Below, piece after piece: positions 27,400 through 35,395 of a DNA stretch of 64,000 nt. The notes beneath the pieces are model-generated. The model was not told the DNA's origin. It did not search any database and was given only the letters and a program-made list of their open reading frames with translations. The stretch is from JBLMXQ01 sp050257855. Its GTDB lineage: Bacteria; Acidobacteriota; Vicinamibacteria; Vicinamibacterales; CAVVIG01. Each line of letters starts with the position of its first letter. The first letter of the stretch is position 1. Where the stretch lies: contig JBLMXQ010000133.1 in assembly GCA_050257855.1 (NCBI GenBank), forward strand, positions 62,001 to 126,000. The letters run 5' to 3'. Both the position numbers and the translations under genes were made by a program.

Positions 27400-27444
27400 A
27401 TGAGCGAACCGCCGGGCTGGCAGGGCGTGCGTCGCGACCGGTAG
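27400..27444 (+). CDS. Possible 14-residue micro-ORF or leader peptide
   Basis: ATG with a perfectly spaced GGAGG (five-base gap) opens a 14-codon frame, MSEPPGWQGVRRDR, ending in TAG. It lies behind a sigma-70-like promoter and before three hairpins, the last terminator-like. It encodes no recognisable peptide. It may be a leader peptide, a small protein or chance inside a small RNA. Confidence 0.25.
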   Translation: MSEPPGWQGVRRDR

Positions 27445-27522
27445 AAGAACAATCGTCAGACCGATCCGACGTGCGCGAGCGATGACGCACGACAATCGAC
27501 GTCGACAGAATCACTAAGAAGA

Positions 27523-27598
27523 TCCAGGCTCCTGCCTGGAGGCGTGTTCAACACGCACGAGACGCCCGAATCCCGAGCGCCCGCTCGGGACCGGGCGT
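27523..27598 (+). terminator. Triple hairpin with terminator between groEL locus and hsp20
   Basis: Three stems follow each other: TCCAGGC/GCCTGGA (27523-27540), GCGTGT/ACACGC (27542-27556), and a large two-part stem at 27562-27598 with outer ACGCCCG/CGGGCGT and inner TCCCGAGC/GCTCGGGA, followed by TTCCTT. The last is a strong candidate rho-independent terminator and could act on both converging transcripts. The first two suggest a structured RNA end. Confidence 0.55.
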
Positions 27599-27611
27599 TT
27601 CCTTCGTCAGG

Positions 27612-28178
27612 CTACTTCTTCCCTGACGAGCCTTCGCCGATCTCGAGACGCCGCCCCCGCCGCACCTGCTCGGGCGGCGCCGGCATGGTGATTTCGAGCA
27701 CGCCGTCCCCGAACTTCGCTTTCGCCTGATCGGTCATCGCGCCCTCAGGCAGCGGGATCACACGATAGAAACTGCCGTAGCTGCGCTCGGACCGATACAC
27801 ACCCTCGCGCTCTTCTTCGTGCTCGCGCCTGCGCTCGCCCTGGATCGTGATGGAGTCGTCGGTGACGTCGACCGACACGTCGTCCTTGCCGAGGCCTGGA
27901 AGGTCGGCGCGCACAACCAGTTCATTGTTGCGGTGGAAGATCTCGACTTCCGGCGCCCAGGCCTGCAGTTCGGTGCCCGCCCTGCGCCACGGGGAGCGGA
28001 GCAGGCTGCCCGCCCGCGGAGCCATCAGCCCGCGGCCGACGCCGAAGTCGTCGAACACGCGGTCCATCTCGTCGACGAAACGCTCGAGCATGCGGAACGG
28101 GCCCGCGTCCAGGAATGGATCCCTGCGAGCGAGGCCGCGCTGCTCCCGCTGAGCCACATCGGTGCGTTTCTCGGCCAT
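27612..28178 (-). CDS. Small heat-shock protein, Hsp20/alpha-crystallin family
   Basis: A 188-residue Hsp20. The N-terminal arm (about 1-75) has DPFLDAGPFRMLERFVDEMDRVFDDF, a pattern seen in chloroflexal and acidobacterial Hsp20. The alpha-crystallin domain spans about 78-175 with ELVVRADLPGLGKDDVSVDV and YGSFYRVIPLPEGA, and the tail carries RRGRRLEI, with an I-x-I/V-like end. It is an ATP-independent holdase. GGAGG sits five bases before the ATG; a longer frame upstream lacks support. A sigma-54-like promoter lies about 50 nt upstream. Confidence 0.93.
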   Translation of the reverse strand: MAEKRTDVAQREQRGLARRDPFLDAGPFRMLERFVDEMDRVFDDFGVGRGLMAPRAGSLLRSPWRRAGTELQAWAPEVEIFHRNNELVVRADLPGLGKDDVSVDVTDDSITIQGERRREHEEEREGVYRSERSYGSFYRVIPLPEGAMTDQAKAKFGDGVLEITMPAPPEQVRRGRRLEIGEGSSGKK

Positions 28179-28240
28179 ACCGTCCTCCAGTCTTCTGGGT
28201 TCGTGCTTCCGTGTTGTCGAGGGATTCAGGCGGCCGTCGT

Positions 28241-28255
28241 GCAAGCGGTGAGCCA
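28241..28255 (-). promoter_or_regulatory. Candidate sigma-54 promoter of hsp20
   Basis: Reverse strand TGGCTC-N5-TTGC followed by A, with exact GG/GC spacing and one mismatch in the -24 element. Predicted start near 28229, leader about 50 nt. Confidence 0.5.
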
Positions 28256-28363
28256 TGGCGACCGGGCCCTGAGGCGCGGCAACGCCGGAGTCGACGCCGT
28301 GGCGCTGTCAGGTTGCCGTGCAGTGTGCGAGTGAAAGGTGTAGCAGGGGCCTACGCGCGTGAC

Positions 28364-29017
28364 TCACTCGGCCGCTGCTCGAGGCTCACGATCCGCGAAG
28401 CGCGGACCCGCGGTCGTGGAGAGCGTCGTGAAGGTCGCTCCGGCGTCGCGCATGGCCGCCATCGCTCTGCTCACGTCGCCAGGATGAACGTCGATGCCGG
28501 CAATGCCGTCCGTCAACACGGTGGCGTCGAGCCCGGCACGCCGCGCGTCGAGGACCGACGTCCGGACGCAGTAGTCGGTCGTGAGACCGCCGATATAGAG
28601 ATGCCCGATCCCCCGCTTCCGAAGATCCTCGAGGAGCGGCTTCCCGGACTCCGTGCGTCCGTCGAACGCCGAATAGCCGGGCCGCGTCGGGTCGTCGCCC
28701 TTGCTGATCAGGATCGCCGACGCCGGCAGGTGAAGGTCCGGATGGAACGCCGCGCCCTCGGAGTGCTGAACGCAGTGAGGCGGCCACTCGCCGCCGTACT
28801 GCTTGAAATGGCTCGTTACCGCCGGGTGCCAGTCGCGCGAGACGTAGATCGGCAGCCCCTGGTCGATCGCCGCTTCGATATACCGATTGAGCACCGGCAC
28901 GACGCGATCACCTTCTGGCACGGCCAGGGAACCCCCGGGACAGAAGTCGCGCTGAACGTCGACGACCAGCAGGGCGGAGTGCGCTGCCCGTGCCCCGGGC
29001 CCGACCGGCTTTCCCAT
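28364..29017 (-). CDS. pncA: Nicotinamidase
   Basis: A 217-residue isochorismatase-fold amidase. Catalytic triad D20 (VVDVQRDF), K106 (ISKGDDP) and C150 (TTDYCV) are in place, and the metal site D62/H64/H70 is in RDWHPAVTSHF. It hydrolyses nicotinamide to nicotinate, the substrate of the phosphoribosyltransferase encoded at 7079-8434, so the window holds both salvage steps in separate units. The start at the ATG before GKPVGPG gives the usual N-terminus; no strong ribosome site is seen. Confidence 0.93.
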   Translation of the reverse strand: MGKPVGPGARAAHSALLVVDVQRDFCPGGSLAVPEGDRVVPVLNRYIEAAIDQGLPIYVSRDWHPAVTSHFKQYGGEWPPHCVQHSEGAAFHPDLHLPASAILISKGDDPTRPGYSAFDGRTESGKPLLEDLRKRGIGHLYIGGLTTDYCVRTSVLDARRAGLDATVLTDGIAGIDVHPGDVSRAMAAMRDAGATFTTLSTTAGPRFADREPRAAAE

Positions 29018-29179
29018 GGCTTTCAGGCTATCTCCGGATTCTCCGGGCTGCAACCACGACGGTCCTGACCCGCCAGGGGCCGTCTCCGCCGCCGAGAGCG
29101 CCTGCCGGATTTCCGGCACCAGCGCATCCTGGTCCCCGGCAATCTCAGAAAATCGAGCGGTTCGGGCGTATCCGTGGCC

Positions 29180-29195
29180 CGGCACGACCGTTGCG
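29180..29195 (+). promoter_or_regulatory. Sigma-54 promoter of the Cys-rich small gene
   Basis: CGGCAC-N5-TTGC, full core match, GG 29181-29182 and GC 29193-29194. Expected start near 29206, 21 nt before the ATG. Confidence 0.65.
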
Positions 29196-29226
29196 GTCCC
29201 TTTTTGGCACAAGCCGGAGGAGACGC

Positions 29227-29592
29227 ATGACCAGAACGATTGATTCCCGCGGGGCGGCGCACAGCGCCGAACAACTGATGGAAGCGGCAGCGGAAGGCCA
29301 GTTCTCAACCCAGGTGCTCGCCGGTCTTCTGAACGAACAGGCGCGGCATGCGTTTCTCGAGACGTGCGCTCGCATCGAGCGGACGTACACCGAAGCATGC
29401 CCGACCGTCAACGAACCGTGTCTCGCGTCGGGCTGCTCCTTGGAGGGCACGAACGAGATTTGCCTGCAGCCGCTCCTCGCGGCGGACGGCGACTATCTGC
29501 GCGCCTGCGCGGCGGAATGGATTAAGCTGTTTCGCAGGCCCGAGAACCGCGCCGACTTCTGGCAGGCCGGTTCGCCACTGATCGAGCACTGA
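29227..29592 (+). CDS. Uncharacterised Cys-containing small protein
   Basis: I do not recognise this 121-residue protein. It is predicted soluble and mostly helical with no signal peptide. The central part holds a cysteine cluster, C58, C64 and C69 (CPTVNEPCLASGC) and C77, which could bind metal or form disulfides, plus C47 and C91. The ATG has GGAGGAG four bases upstream and a perfect sigma-54 core promoter in front, so it is very likely expressed. It stands between pncA (divergent) and cfa (same strand, with its own sigma-54 site), suggesting a stress-related role. Confidence 0.8.
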   Translation: MTRTIDSRGAAHSAEQLMEAAAEGQFSTQVLAGLLNEQARHAFLETCARIERTYTEACPTVNEPCLASGCSLEGTNEICLQPLLAADGDYLRACAAEWIKLFRRPENRADFWQAGSPLIEH

Positions 29593-29684
29593 CGCGGTCC
29601 GTTCCCCGGGCGTCCGAGACTGGGCGATACTGAGGGAGGCGCGGGCGGGTGCCTCAGCCGCAGCGGTCGGCGACCGGCTGCGAT

Positions 29685-29700
29685 CGGCACGCTCATTGCG
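29685..29700 (+). promoter_or_regulatory. Sigma-54 promoter of cfa
   Basis: CGGCAC-N5-TTGC, full core match, GG 29686-29687 and GC 29698-29699. The predicted start (about 29711) falls only two bases before the best ATG, which would make the mRNA almost leaderless. Confidence 0.55.
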
Positions 29701-29712
29701 CTCGTGTTCGTC

Positions 29713-30933
29713 ATGCCAGACGGCCACTTTCTCTACCCAGCACCCACGTTCTCCCGCCAGGCGGCGACGTGGCGCTCGACGCCGATTGACCGCTGGGCCG
29801 TGTCGCGCATTCACCAGCACGTCGCCAGCGCACGGCTGCGCTTCGTGCTGTGGGACGGATTCGAGATCCCTTCCGCGTCCGGCCCGCCGGTTGCGGCCAT
29901 CCACTTCAAGAACCGTTCGGCGCTGTACAGCTGGCTCTGGAATCCGGAGCTGTACTTCGGCGAAGCCTACATGTTCGGGTCCGTGGAGGTCCGGGGCGAC
30001 CTCGTCGACACGCTGGTGGAGGTGTATCGCGCGCTCGAGGACGCCGGGCCGTCGCGGCCGCGGTGGTGGCGCTCGAACGACATCTCGACGTCGCGAGCCA
30101 ATGTGCACCACCACTACGATCTGGGCAACGATTTCTATCGCCTGTGGCTCGATCGCGAGTTGTTGTACACGTGCGCGTATTTCCCGACCCCGGCGTACGG
30201 CCTCGAAGACGCACAGCGTGCCAAGATGAATCTGGTGTGCCGCAAGCTGGCGCTGCAGGAGGGGGAGCGCGTGCTGGAGGCCGGTTGCGGCTGGGGGGCG
30301 CTCGCGCTGTTCATGGCGAGGCACTACGGCGTGTCGGTCACCGCCTGCAACCTCTCGCATGAACAGATCGCGTATGCGCGCGAGCGCGCGGCTCAGGAAG
30401 GCCTCGCCGGCCGTGTCGAGTTCGTCGAGGACGACTATCGCAATATGCGCGGCGAGCACGACGTGTTCGTGTCGGTCGGTATGCTCGAGCACGTGGGCCT
30501 TCCGGACTACCCGACGTTCGGCAACCTCATCGACCGCACGATCGGCCGTCACGGCCGCGGCCTGCTCCACTTCATCGGTCGGGACGCGTCGCTGCCGCTC
30601 AATCCGTGGATCCGTCGCCGAATCTTCCCGGGGGCCTATCCGCCGACACTGCGCGAGGTCTTCGACCGCGTGCTCGAGCCCCACACCCTGTCGGTGCTCG
30701 ACGTCGAAAACCTGCGCCTGCACTACGCCACGACCCTCGACCACTGGCGCCGGCGATACGAGAATGCCGTCGACCGGATTCGATCGATGTTCGACGAGCC
30801 GTTCGTGCGCGCCTGGCGCCTGTACCTCGCGGGGTCGCAGGCTGCCTTCACGACCGGCAGCCTGCAGCTGTTCCAGGTCGTGTTCGCCCGCGGCGGCAGC
30901 AACTCCATTCCCTGGACCCGCCGGTCCGGGTGA
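29713..30933 (+). CDS. cfa: Cyclopropane-fatty-acyl-phospholipid synthase family protein
   Basis: A 406-residue SAM-dependent enzyme that adds a methylene bridge to unsaturated acyl chains of phospholipids. Diagnostic stretches are NVHHHYDLGNDFYRLWLD, YTCAYFPTP with the family cysteine, the SAM loop VLEAGCGWGALALFMAR, and SVGMLEHVG with the glutamate/histidine pair. The N-terminal 90 residues match the Cfa lipid-binding domain. Cyclopropanation hardens membranes in stationary phase and acid stress. The ATG chosen lacks a Shine-Dalgarno; a GTG three codons earlier is the alternative. Confidence 0.9.
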   Translation: MPDGHFLYPAPTFSRQAATWRSTPIDRWAVSRIHQHVASARLRFVLWDGFEIPSASGPPVAAIHFKNRSALYSWLWNPELYFGEAYMFGSVEVRGDLVDTLVEVYRALEDAGPSRPRWWRSNDISTSRANVHHHYDLGNDFYRLWLDRELLYTCAYFPTPAYGLEDAQRAKMNLVCRKLALQEGERVLEAGCGWGALALFMARHYGVSVTACNLSHEQIAYARERAAQEGLAGRVEFVEDDYRNMRGEHDVFVSVGMLEHVGLPDYPTFGNLIDRTIGRHGRGLLHFIGRDASLPLNPWIRRRIFPGAYPPTLREVFDRVLEPHTLSVLDVENLRLHYATTLDHWRRRYENAVDRIRSMFDEPFVRAWRLYLAGSQAAFTTGSLQLFQVVFARGGSNSIPWTRRSG

Positions 30934-30948
30934 CACGCTGCGTGGCGT

Positions 30949-31704
30949 TCAACCGCCGGTTCCTTCCGCGTCGGCCCGCGCCGCTTCGAGCGCCCGCGTG
31001 AGCCGCCGCCAGTGGGAGCCCTGCCAGTAGACCCGTCCGCAGGCGGCGCAGCGGCGGAACCGATCGTAGTACGCGCGGGTGCGCGGCAGCAGCGCGGCGT
31101 CCACTTCGGCCTTCGGGACGTCGCGCAGCACCCCGTTGCATCGGGTGCAGCGCGAGAACGGCCGAATCGGCAGCGGACCGAACCGGCGCAACACCTCCAC
31201 GAGCTGATCGTGCGGCCGGGTCGCGCGGAGGAAGCAGCCGTGCGCGACGATGCTGCGCTTGAGGAGCGCCTGGTCGCGCGTGAGCAGGACCCGCTGTTCC
31301 CGCGCCGAGATCTGCGCCAGGTCCGCGTCGCCGGCGTCGTTGCGGTAGGCGGTGTCGAACCCGGCCAGACGCAGCCGCCTGGCCAGCGCGCCGAGGTGAA
31401 CGTCGGCCACGAACCGGATTGGCTCTGGCGGCGTGACGCGCACGCGGCTCAGCGCATCGATGTCGAGCGAGACGAATCGTGGAAATACCGCGATGCGATC
31501 GCCGGACCGCACGACGTAATCGAACCGGACCGGCGATCCGTCCACGAGGACGAGGTCGATTTCGGGATGCGGGACGCCGATCGCTTCGACGACGTCCTTC
31601 ACGGCAGCGCGCCTTTTGAGGACGATCCGCCCTGTCACCTGCCGCCGCGCCGGCGTAAGGAAGTCGTTGAGCGGGCCGTAGATTCTGACGGTGACTTCGA
31701 GCAT
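30949..31704 (-). CDS. Ubiquitin-like / Mut7-C RNase (PIN-like) fusion protein
   Basis: A 251-residue protein of the Ub-Mut7-C architecture. Residues 1-80 are a ThiS/MoaD-like beta-grasp (VTVRIYGPLNDFLTPARR, RSGDRIAVFPRF). Residues about 95-180 form the Mut7-C PIN-like domain (RFVADVHLGALARRLRLAGFDTAYRNDAGDADL, VLLTRDQALLKR) with acidic residues fitting a nuclease site. A C-terminal zinc ribbon has CTRC and CAAC pairs. Probably an RNase acting in RNA metabolism; targets unknown. It is divergent from the trehalose synthase gene. Confidence 0.88.
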   Translation of the reverse strand: MLEVTVRIYGPLNDFLTPARRQVTGRIVLKRRAAVKDVVEAIGVPHPEIDLVLVDGSPVRFDYVVRSGDRIAVFPRFVSLDIDALSRVRVTPPEPIRFVADVHLGALARRLRLAGFDTAYRNDAGDADLAQISAREQRVLLTRDQALLKRSIVAHGCFLRATRPHDQLVEVLRRFGPLPIRPFSRCTRCNGVLRDVPKAEVDAALLPRTRAYYDRFRRCAACGRVYWQGSHWRRLTRALEAARADAEGTGG

Positions 31705-31780
31705 CTGAAGCAACCCCGAGCGCCGACGGCCGAGAGCCGACGGCTATGCTGATGTGATAGCTTGACATGTTGTGGCTGCG

Positions 31781-33439
31781 ATGCGACGGAGCGGGGGCGG
31801 CGCCGACCCGCAGTGGTACAAGGACGCGGTCATCTACGAGCTTCCCGTCAAGTCCTTCTGCGACAGCAACGGCGACGGCATCGGCGACTTTCGTGGCCTC
31901 AGCGGCAAGCTCGACTACCTGCGCGACCTCGGCGTCACGTGCCTCTGGCTCCTCCCGTTCTTCCCCTCGCCGCTCAGAGACGACGGCTACGACATCGCCG
32001 ACTACGTGGGCGTGCACCCGAGCTACGGCACGCTCGACGATTTCAAGCGGTTCCTCGACGACGCTCACGAACGCCATCTGCAGGTCGTCGTCGAGCTCGT
32101 GCTCAACCACACCTCCGACCAGCATCCGTGGTTCCAGCGCGCGCGGTCCTCGCCTCCAGGATCTGCCGAGCGCGACTACTACGTCTGGAGCGACACGGAC
32201 CAGCGGTATCGCGATGCCCGCATCATCTTCCTCGATGCCGAACGCTCCAACTGGACGTGGGACCAGGAGGCGCAGGCGTACTATTGGCACCGCTTCTTCC
32301 ATCACCAGCCCGATCTCAACTACGACAACCCGGCCGTGGTCGCCGAGATGCTCGGCGTGCTCGATTTCTGGCTGGACCTCGGCGTCGACGGCTTCCGTCT
32401 GGACGCCGTGCCGTATCTGGTGGAGCGCGACGGCACCAGCTGCGAGAACCTGGCCGAGACGCACGTCCTGATCAAGGCGATCCGGCGGCATCTCGACGCG
32501 CGCAGTCCCGGACGACTCCTCCTGGCCGAAGCCAATCAGCCGCCGGCGGAAGTCCGCGCGTACTTCGGCGACGGCGACGAATGCCACATGGCCTATCACT
32601 TCCCGGCGATGCCGCGCATCTTCATGGCGCTGCACCTCGAGGACCGGGAGCCGATCGTCGACGTGATGGAGCGCACCCCGCCGATCCCGGAGAGCTGCCA
32701 GTGGGCACTCTTCCTGCGCAATCACGACGAGCTCACCCTCGAAATGGTGACCGACGATGAACGCGACTACATGTATCTGGCGTACAGCCTCGATCCCCAC
32801 GCGCGGCTGAACCTCGGGATCCGGCGCCGGCTGGCGCCCCTCGCCGGGAACAGCCGGCGCCGGATCGAGCTGCTGAACGCGCTGCTGTTCTCGTTTCCGG
32901 GCACGCCGATCATCTACTACGGCGACGAGATCGGGATGGGCGACAATCTGTATCTCGGCGATCGCAATGGCGTCCGCACCCCCATGCAGTGGACGAGCGA
33001 TCGCAACGCCGGCTTCTCCCGCGCAGACCCGGAGCGGCTGTACAGTCCCGTGATCATGGACGCCGTGTACGGCTATCAGGCCATCAACGTCGAAGCGCAG
33101 GACAGCGACAGCGCGTCGCTGCTGCACTGGATGCGGAACATGATCCGGCTCCGGCGGATGTTCAAGGTGTTCGGCCGCGGCACGATCGAGTTCCTGCAGC
33201 CGGCGAACCGCAAGGTGCTGTCCTACATCCGCCGGTTCGGCGACGACGTCATCCTGTGCGTCGCGAATCTTTCGCGGTGGGCGCAGCCCGCGGAGCTCGA
33301 CCTGCGCGCGTTCGCCGGATCGACGCCGGTCGAGATGCTCGGGTACACCGAGTTTCCCCCGATTGGCGAGCTGCCGTACTTCCTGACGCTTGGGCCGTAT
33401 GGTTTCTACTGGTTCGAACTCCAGCGCCCCCGCGCCTGA
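31781..33439 (+). CDS. treS: Trehalose synthase (maltose alpha-D-glucosyltransferase, GH13)
   Basis: A 552-residue GH13 enzyme of the TreS subfamily. N-terminal WYKDAVIYELPVKSFCDSNGDGIGDFRGL is diagnostic. The catalytic nucleophile Asp is in DGFRLDAVPYLVERDGTSCENL, the acid/base Glu in LLAEANQPPAEV and the third Asp in FLRNHDELT. GDECHMAYHFPAMPRIFMA is another TreS hallmark. It interconverts maltose and trehalose, an osmoprotectant. No maltokinase domain is fused. No clear ribosome site precedes the ATG; a GTG nine bases upstream is an alternative. The next gene overlaps its end by 41 nt. Confidence 0.9.
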   Translation: MRRSGGGADPQWYKDAVIYELPVKSFCDSNGDGIGDFRGLSGKLDYLRDLGVTCLWLLPFFPSPLRDDGYDIADYVGVHPSYGTLDDFKRFLDDAHERHLQVVVELVLNHTSDQHPWFQRARSSPPGSAERDYYVWSDTDQRYRDARIIFLDAERSNWTWDQEAQAYYWHRFFHHQPDLNYDNPAVVAEMLGVLDFWLDLGVDGFRLDAVPYLVERDGTSCENLAETHVLIKAIRRHLDARSPGRLLLAEANQPPAEVRAYFGDGDECHMAYHFPAMPRIFMALHLEDREPIVDVMERTPPIPESCQWALFLRNHDELTLEMVTDDERDYMYLAYSLDPHARLNLGIRRRLAPLAGNSRRRIELLNALLFSFPGTPIIYYGDEIGMGDNLYLGDRNGVRTPMQWTSDRNAGFSRADPERLYSPVIMDAVYGYQAINVEAQDSDSASLLHWMRNMIRLRRMFKVFGRGTIEFLQPANRKVLSYIRRFGDDVILCVANLSRWAQPAELDLRAFAGSTPVEMLGYTEFPPIGELPYFLTLGPYGFYWFELQRPRA

Positions 33440-34667
33440 GGCCCCGGCCGCGCGCGCCGACCTGGTCGTCGCGGTGATGACCCTCGACGACGCCCGGACG
33501 ATCGGTGCGGTGCTGCGCGCGGCGATGGACGCCTTTGCGCGGCAGTTCAGCTCACAAGAGGCGCGCATCCTGATGGCCGACGCGCGGTCGACCGACGGGA
33601 CGCGCCAGGTGGCGCGCGACGCGGCCGGTGCCGCACTCGTGGAAGTGGAGTATCCGGTGCCGGCGACGCTGCCCGAGATGCCGTATCACGGGCATCCGGG
33701 CAGAGCCGGCGCGCTGAGGGCGATTCTGCAGGCGGCCTTCGCTCTGGGCGCCCGGGCGTGCGCGGTCGTCGATGCCCGGCTGGACGCGCCGACGCCGGAG
33801 CGGATCGAGCGGCTGATCGGTCCCGTGCTCGCCGACGGCTTCGACTACGTGTCGCCGTACTACACCCGCCGGGCGCACGAAGGCGCCATCACCAAGGGCA
33901 TCGTGTACCCGATGTTCCGCGCGCTCTACGGCGTCCGCCTGCGGCAGCCGGTCGCCGGCGAGTTCGGCTGCTCGGCGCGCGCGATGGCGCACTATCTGGA
34001 ACAGGACTTCTGGGACGTCGAGCACGCGCAGTCGGGCATCGACCTGTGGCTCGCGGTCGAGGCCGCCTGCAGCGCGTTTCGAGTCTGCGAGGCGCCACTG
34101 GGAGCGTACCGGACCACGGCGCGCGATGCCGGGGTCGACATGAGCACGACGCTCGCCCAGATCGTCGGAGCGCTGTTCGCCGATCTCGAGTACCGCGTGG
34201 ACTTCTGGCAGCGCTGCCGCGGATCGGTGCCGGTCCCGGTCGTGGGGACGGCGCCGGCCGCAGCCGGCGAGGAGTCGCCGGTGCCGGTGGACGGCCTGAT
34301 CGACTCGTTCCGGCTCGGCTACCGGGAACTGCACGCGATCTGGACGTCCGTGCTGCCGCCCCGAACGATTCTGGATCTGCGGCGGCTCACCGACGCGCCG
34401 CTCGAGCGCTTCCGGTTTCCCGATCGGCTCTGGGCCGGCATCGTGTACGACTTCGCGCTCGGGTACGGGTTGCGCGTCATGCCGCGCGATCACCTGCTGC
34501 GATCGCTGGCGCCGCTCTACAGCGGCTGGCTGGCGTCGTTCGTCCTCGAGACCGGTGGCGCCGCGCGCTTCCGGGTCGAGGAGCGCGTCGAGCAGATCGG
34601 CGTCGCGTTCGAGGCGGAGAAGCGGCAGCTCATCTCGGGCTGGCGCTGGCCGGAGCGTCCGAGATAG
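33399..34667 (+). CDS. GT-A family glycosyltransferase (glucosyl/mannosyl-glycerate synthase-like)
   Basis: A 422-residue protein with a GT-A fold: VVAVMTLDDARTIGAVL, ADARSTDGT (nucleotide-sugar loop) and AVVDARLDAPTPE in the place of the DxD motif. Later, YTRRAHEGAITKGIVYPMFRALYG and QPVAGEFGCS resemble glucosyl-3-phosphoglycerate/mannosylglycerate synthases (GT81/GT78-like). Its start lies within treS, 41 nt before the stop, in another frame. Clustering with trehalose synthase suggests compatible-solute synthesis, but acceptor and donor cannot be read from sequence. Confidence 0.72.
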   Translation: MVSTGSNSSAPAPEAPAARADLVVAVMTLDDARTIGAVLRAAMDAFARQFSSQEARILMADARSTDGTRQVARDAAGAALVEVEYPVPATLPEMPYHGHPGRAGALRAILQAAFALGARACAVVDARLDAPTPERIERLIGPVLADGFDYVSPYYTRRAHEGAITKGIVYPMFRALYGVRLRQPVAGEFGCSARAMAHYLEQDFWDVEHAQSGIDLWLAVEAACSAFRVCEAPLGAYRTTARDAGVDMSTTLAQIVGALFADLEYRVDFWQRCRGSVPVPVVGTAPAAAGEESPVPVDGLIDSFRLGYRELHAIWTSVLPPRTILDLRRLTDAPLERFRFPDRLWAGIVYDFALGYGLRVMPRDHLLRSLAPLYSGWLASFVLETGGAARFRVEERVEQIGVAFEAEKRQLISGWRWPERPR

Positions 34668-34696
34668 ATTCACGGGTCGCGCGGGAGGGAGCAGCC

Positions 34697-35395
34697 ATGT
34701 GGGAACAGGTTGACCTGATTCTGCGGCAGGCGATGCGTCAGATTGCCGACAACGTCGCGAACTTCCTGCCAGGCGTGCTGGTGGCGCTGTTCCTGGTCCT
34801 GGTGACCTTCGTCGTGGCGACGCTGGTGCGTGTGATCATCGTGCGTGCGCTGCGCGGGCTCGAGCGGCGCGGCCGCGCGGACCCGTTCGGCTTCGCGGCG
34901 CTGGCCGGCTGGCCGCCGTCGGCCAACCCGCCGGTGACGGCCGGACGGATCGCCTACTGGACCATCGTCGTGCTGGGCCTGCTGGCCAGCCTGACGGCGC
35001 TGAACGCGACGATTCCGTCGCGGCTCGCGCTGTCCGTGTTCGGCTACGTGCCGCATCTGCTGGCAGCGCTCGTCATCCTGATCGTCGGGGCCATCACGGC
35101 CCGGTTCCTCGCCCGTTCCGTGCTCATCGGCGCGGTGAACATGCACCTCCGATCGGCGCGCCTGCTGAGTCTCACGGTGAAGTGGCTGGTCCTGCTCGTC
35201 GCGGTGGCGATGGCGCTCGAGCACCTCGGCATCGGCCGGACGGTCCTCCTGCTCGCCTTCGGCATCATCTTCGGCGGGATCGTCTTCGCGGCCGCGCTGG
35301 CCGTCGGCCTCGGCGCGAGAGACGCGGTGGCGCGCGCGCTCGAGCGTCAGCTGCAGGAGCCGGCGCGCGACGGCGAGCCGATCGATCACGTGTAA
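34697..35395 (+). CDS. Membrane protein with mechanosensitive-channel-like TM helices
   Basis: A 232-residue inner-membrane protein with about five hydrophobic segments (near 24-48, 88-105, 115-135, 156-172 and 178-200). The pattern of an N-terminal amphipathic stretch, then PGVLVALFLVLVTFVVATLVR, resembles the CmpX/TM-helix-repeat proteins related to small mechanosensitive channels, but the MscS beta domain is absent. GGGAGG(GAGC) precedes the ATG. The end overlaps the convergent ClC gene by 10 bp. It follows the osmolyte genes, which fits an osmotic role. Confidence 0.75.
   Translation: MWEQVDLILRQAMRQIADNVANFLPGVLVALFLVLVTFVVATLVRVIIVRALRGLERRGRADPFGFAALAGWPPSANPPVTAGRIAYWTIVVLGLLASLTALNATIPSRLALSVFGYVPHLLAALVILIVGAITARFLARSVLIGAVNMHLRSARLLSLTVKWLVLLVAVAMALEHLGIGRTVLLLAFGIIFGGIVFAAALAVGLGARDAVARALERQLQEPARDGEPIDHV

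Noticed and set aside
31767..32471. Alternative frame within trehalose synthase
   Set aside because: Ser/Thr/Arg-rich shadow translation; the GH13 motifs are all in the other frame.
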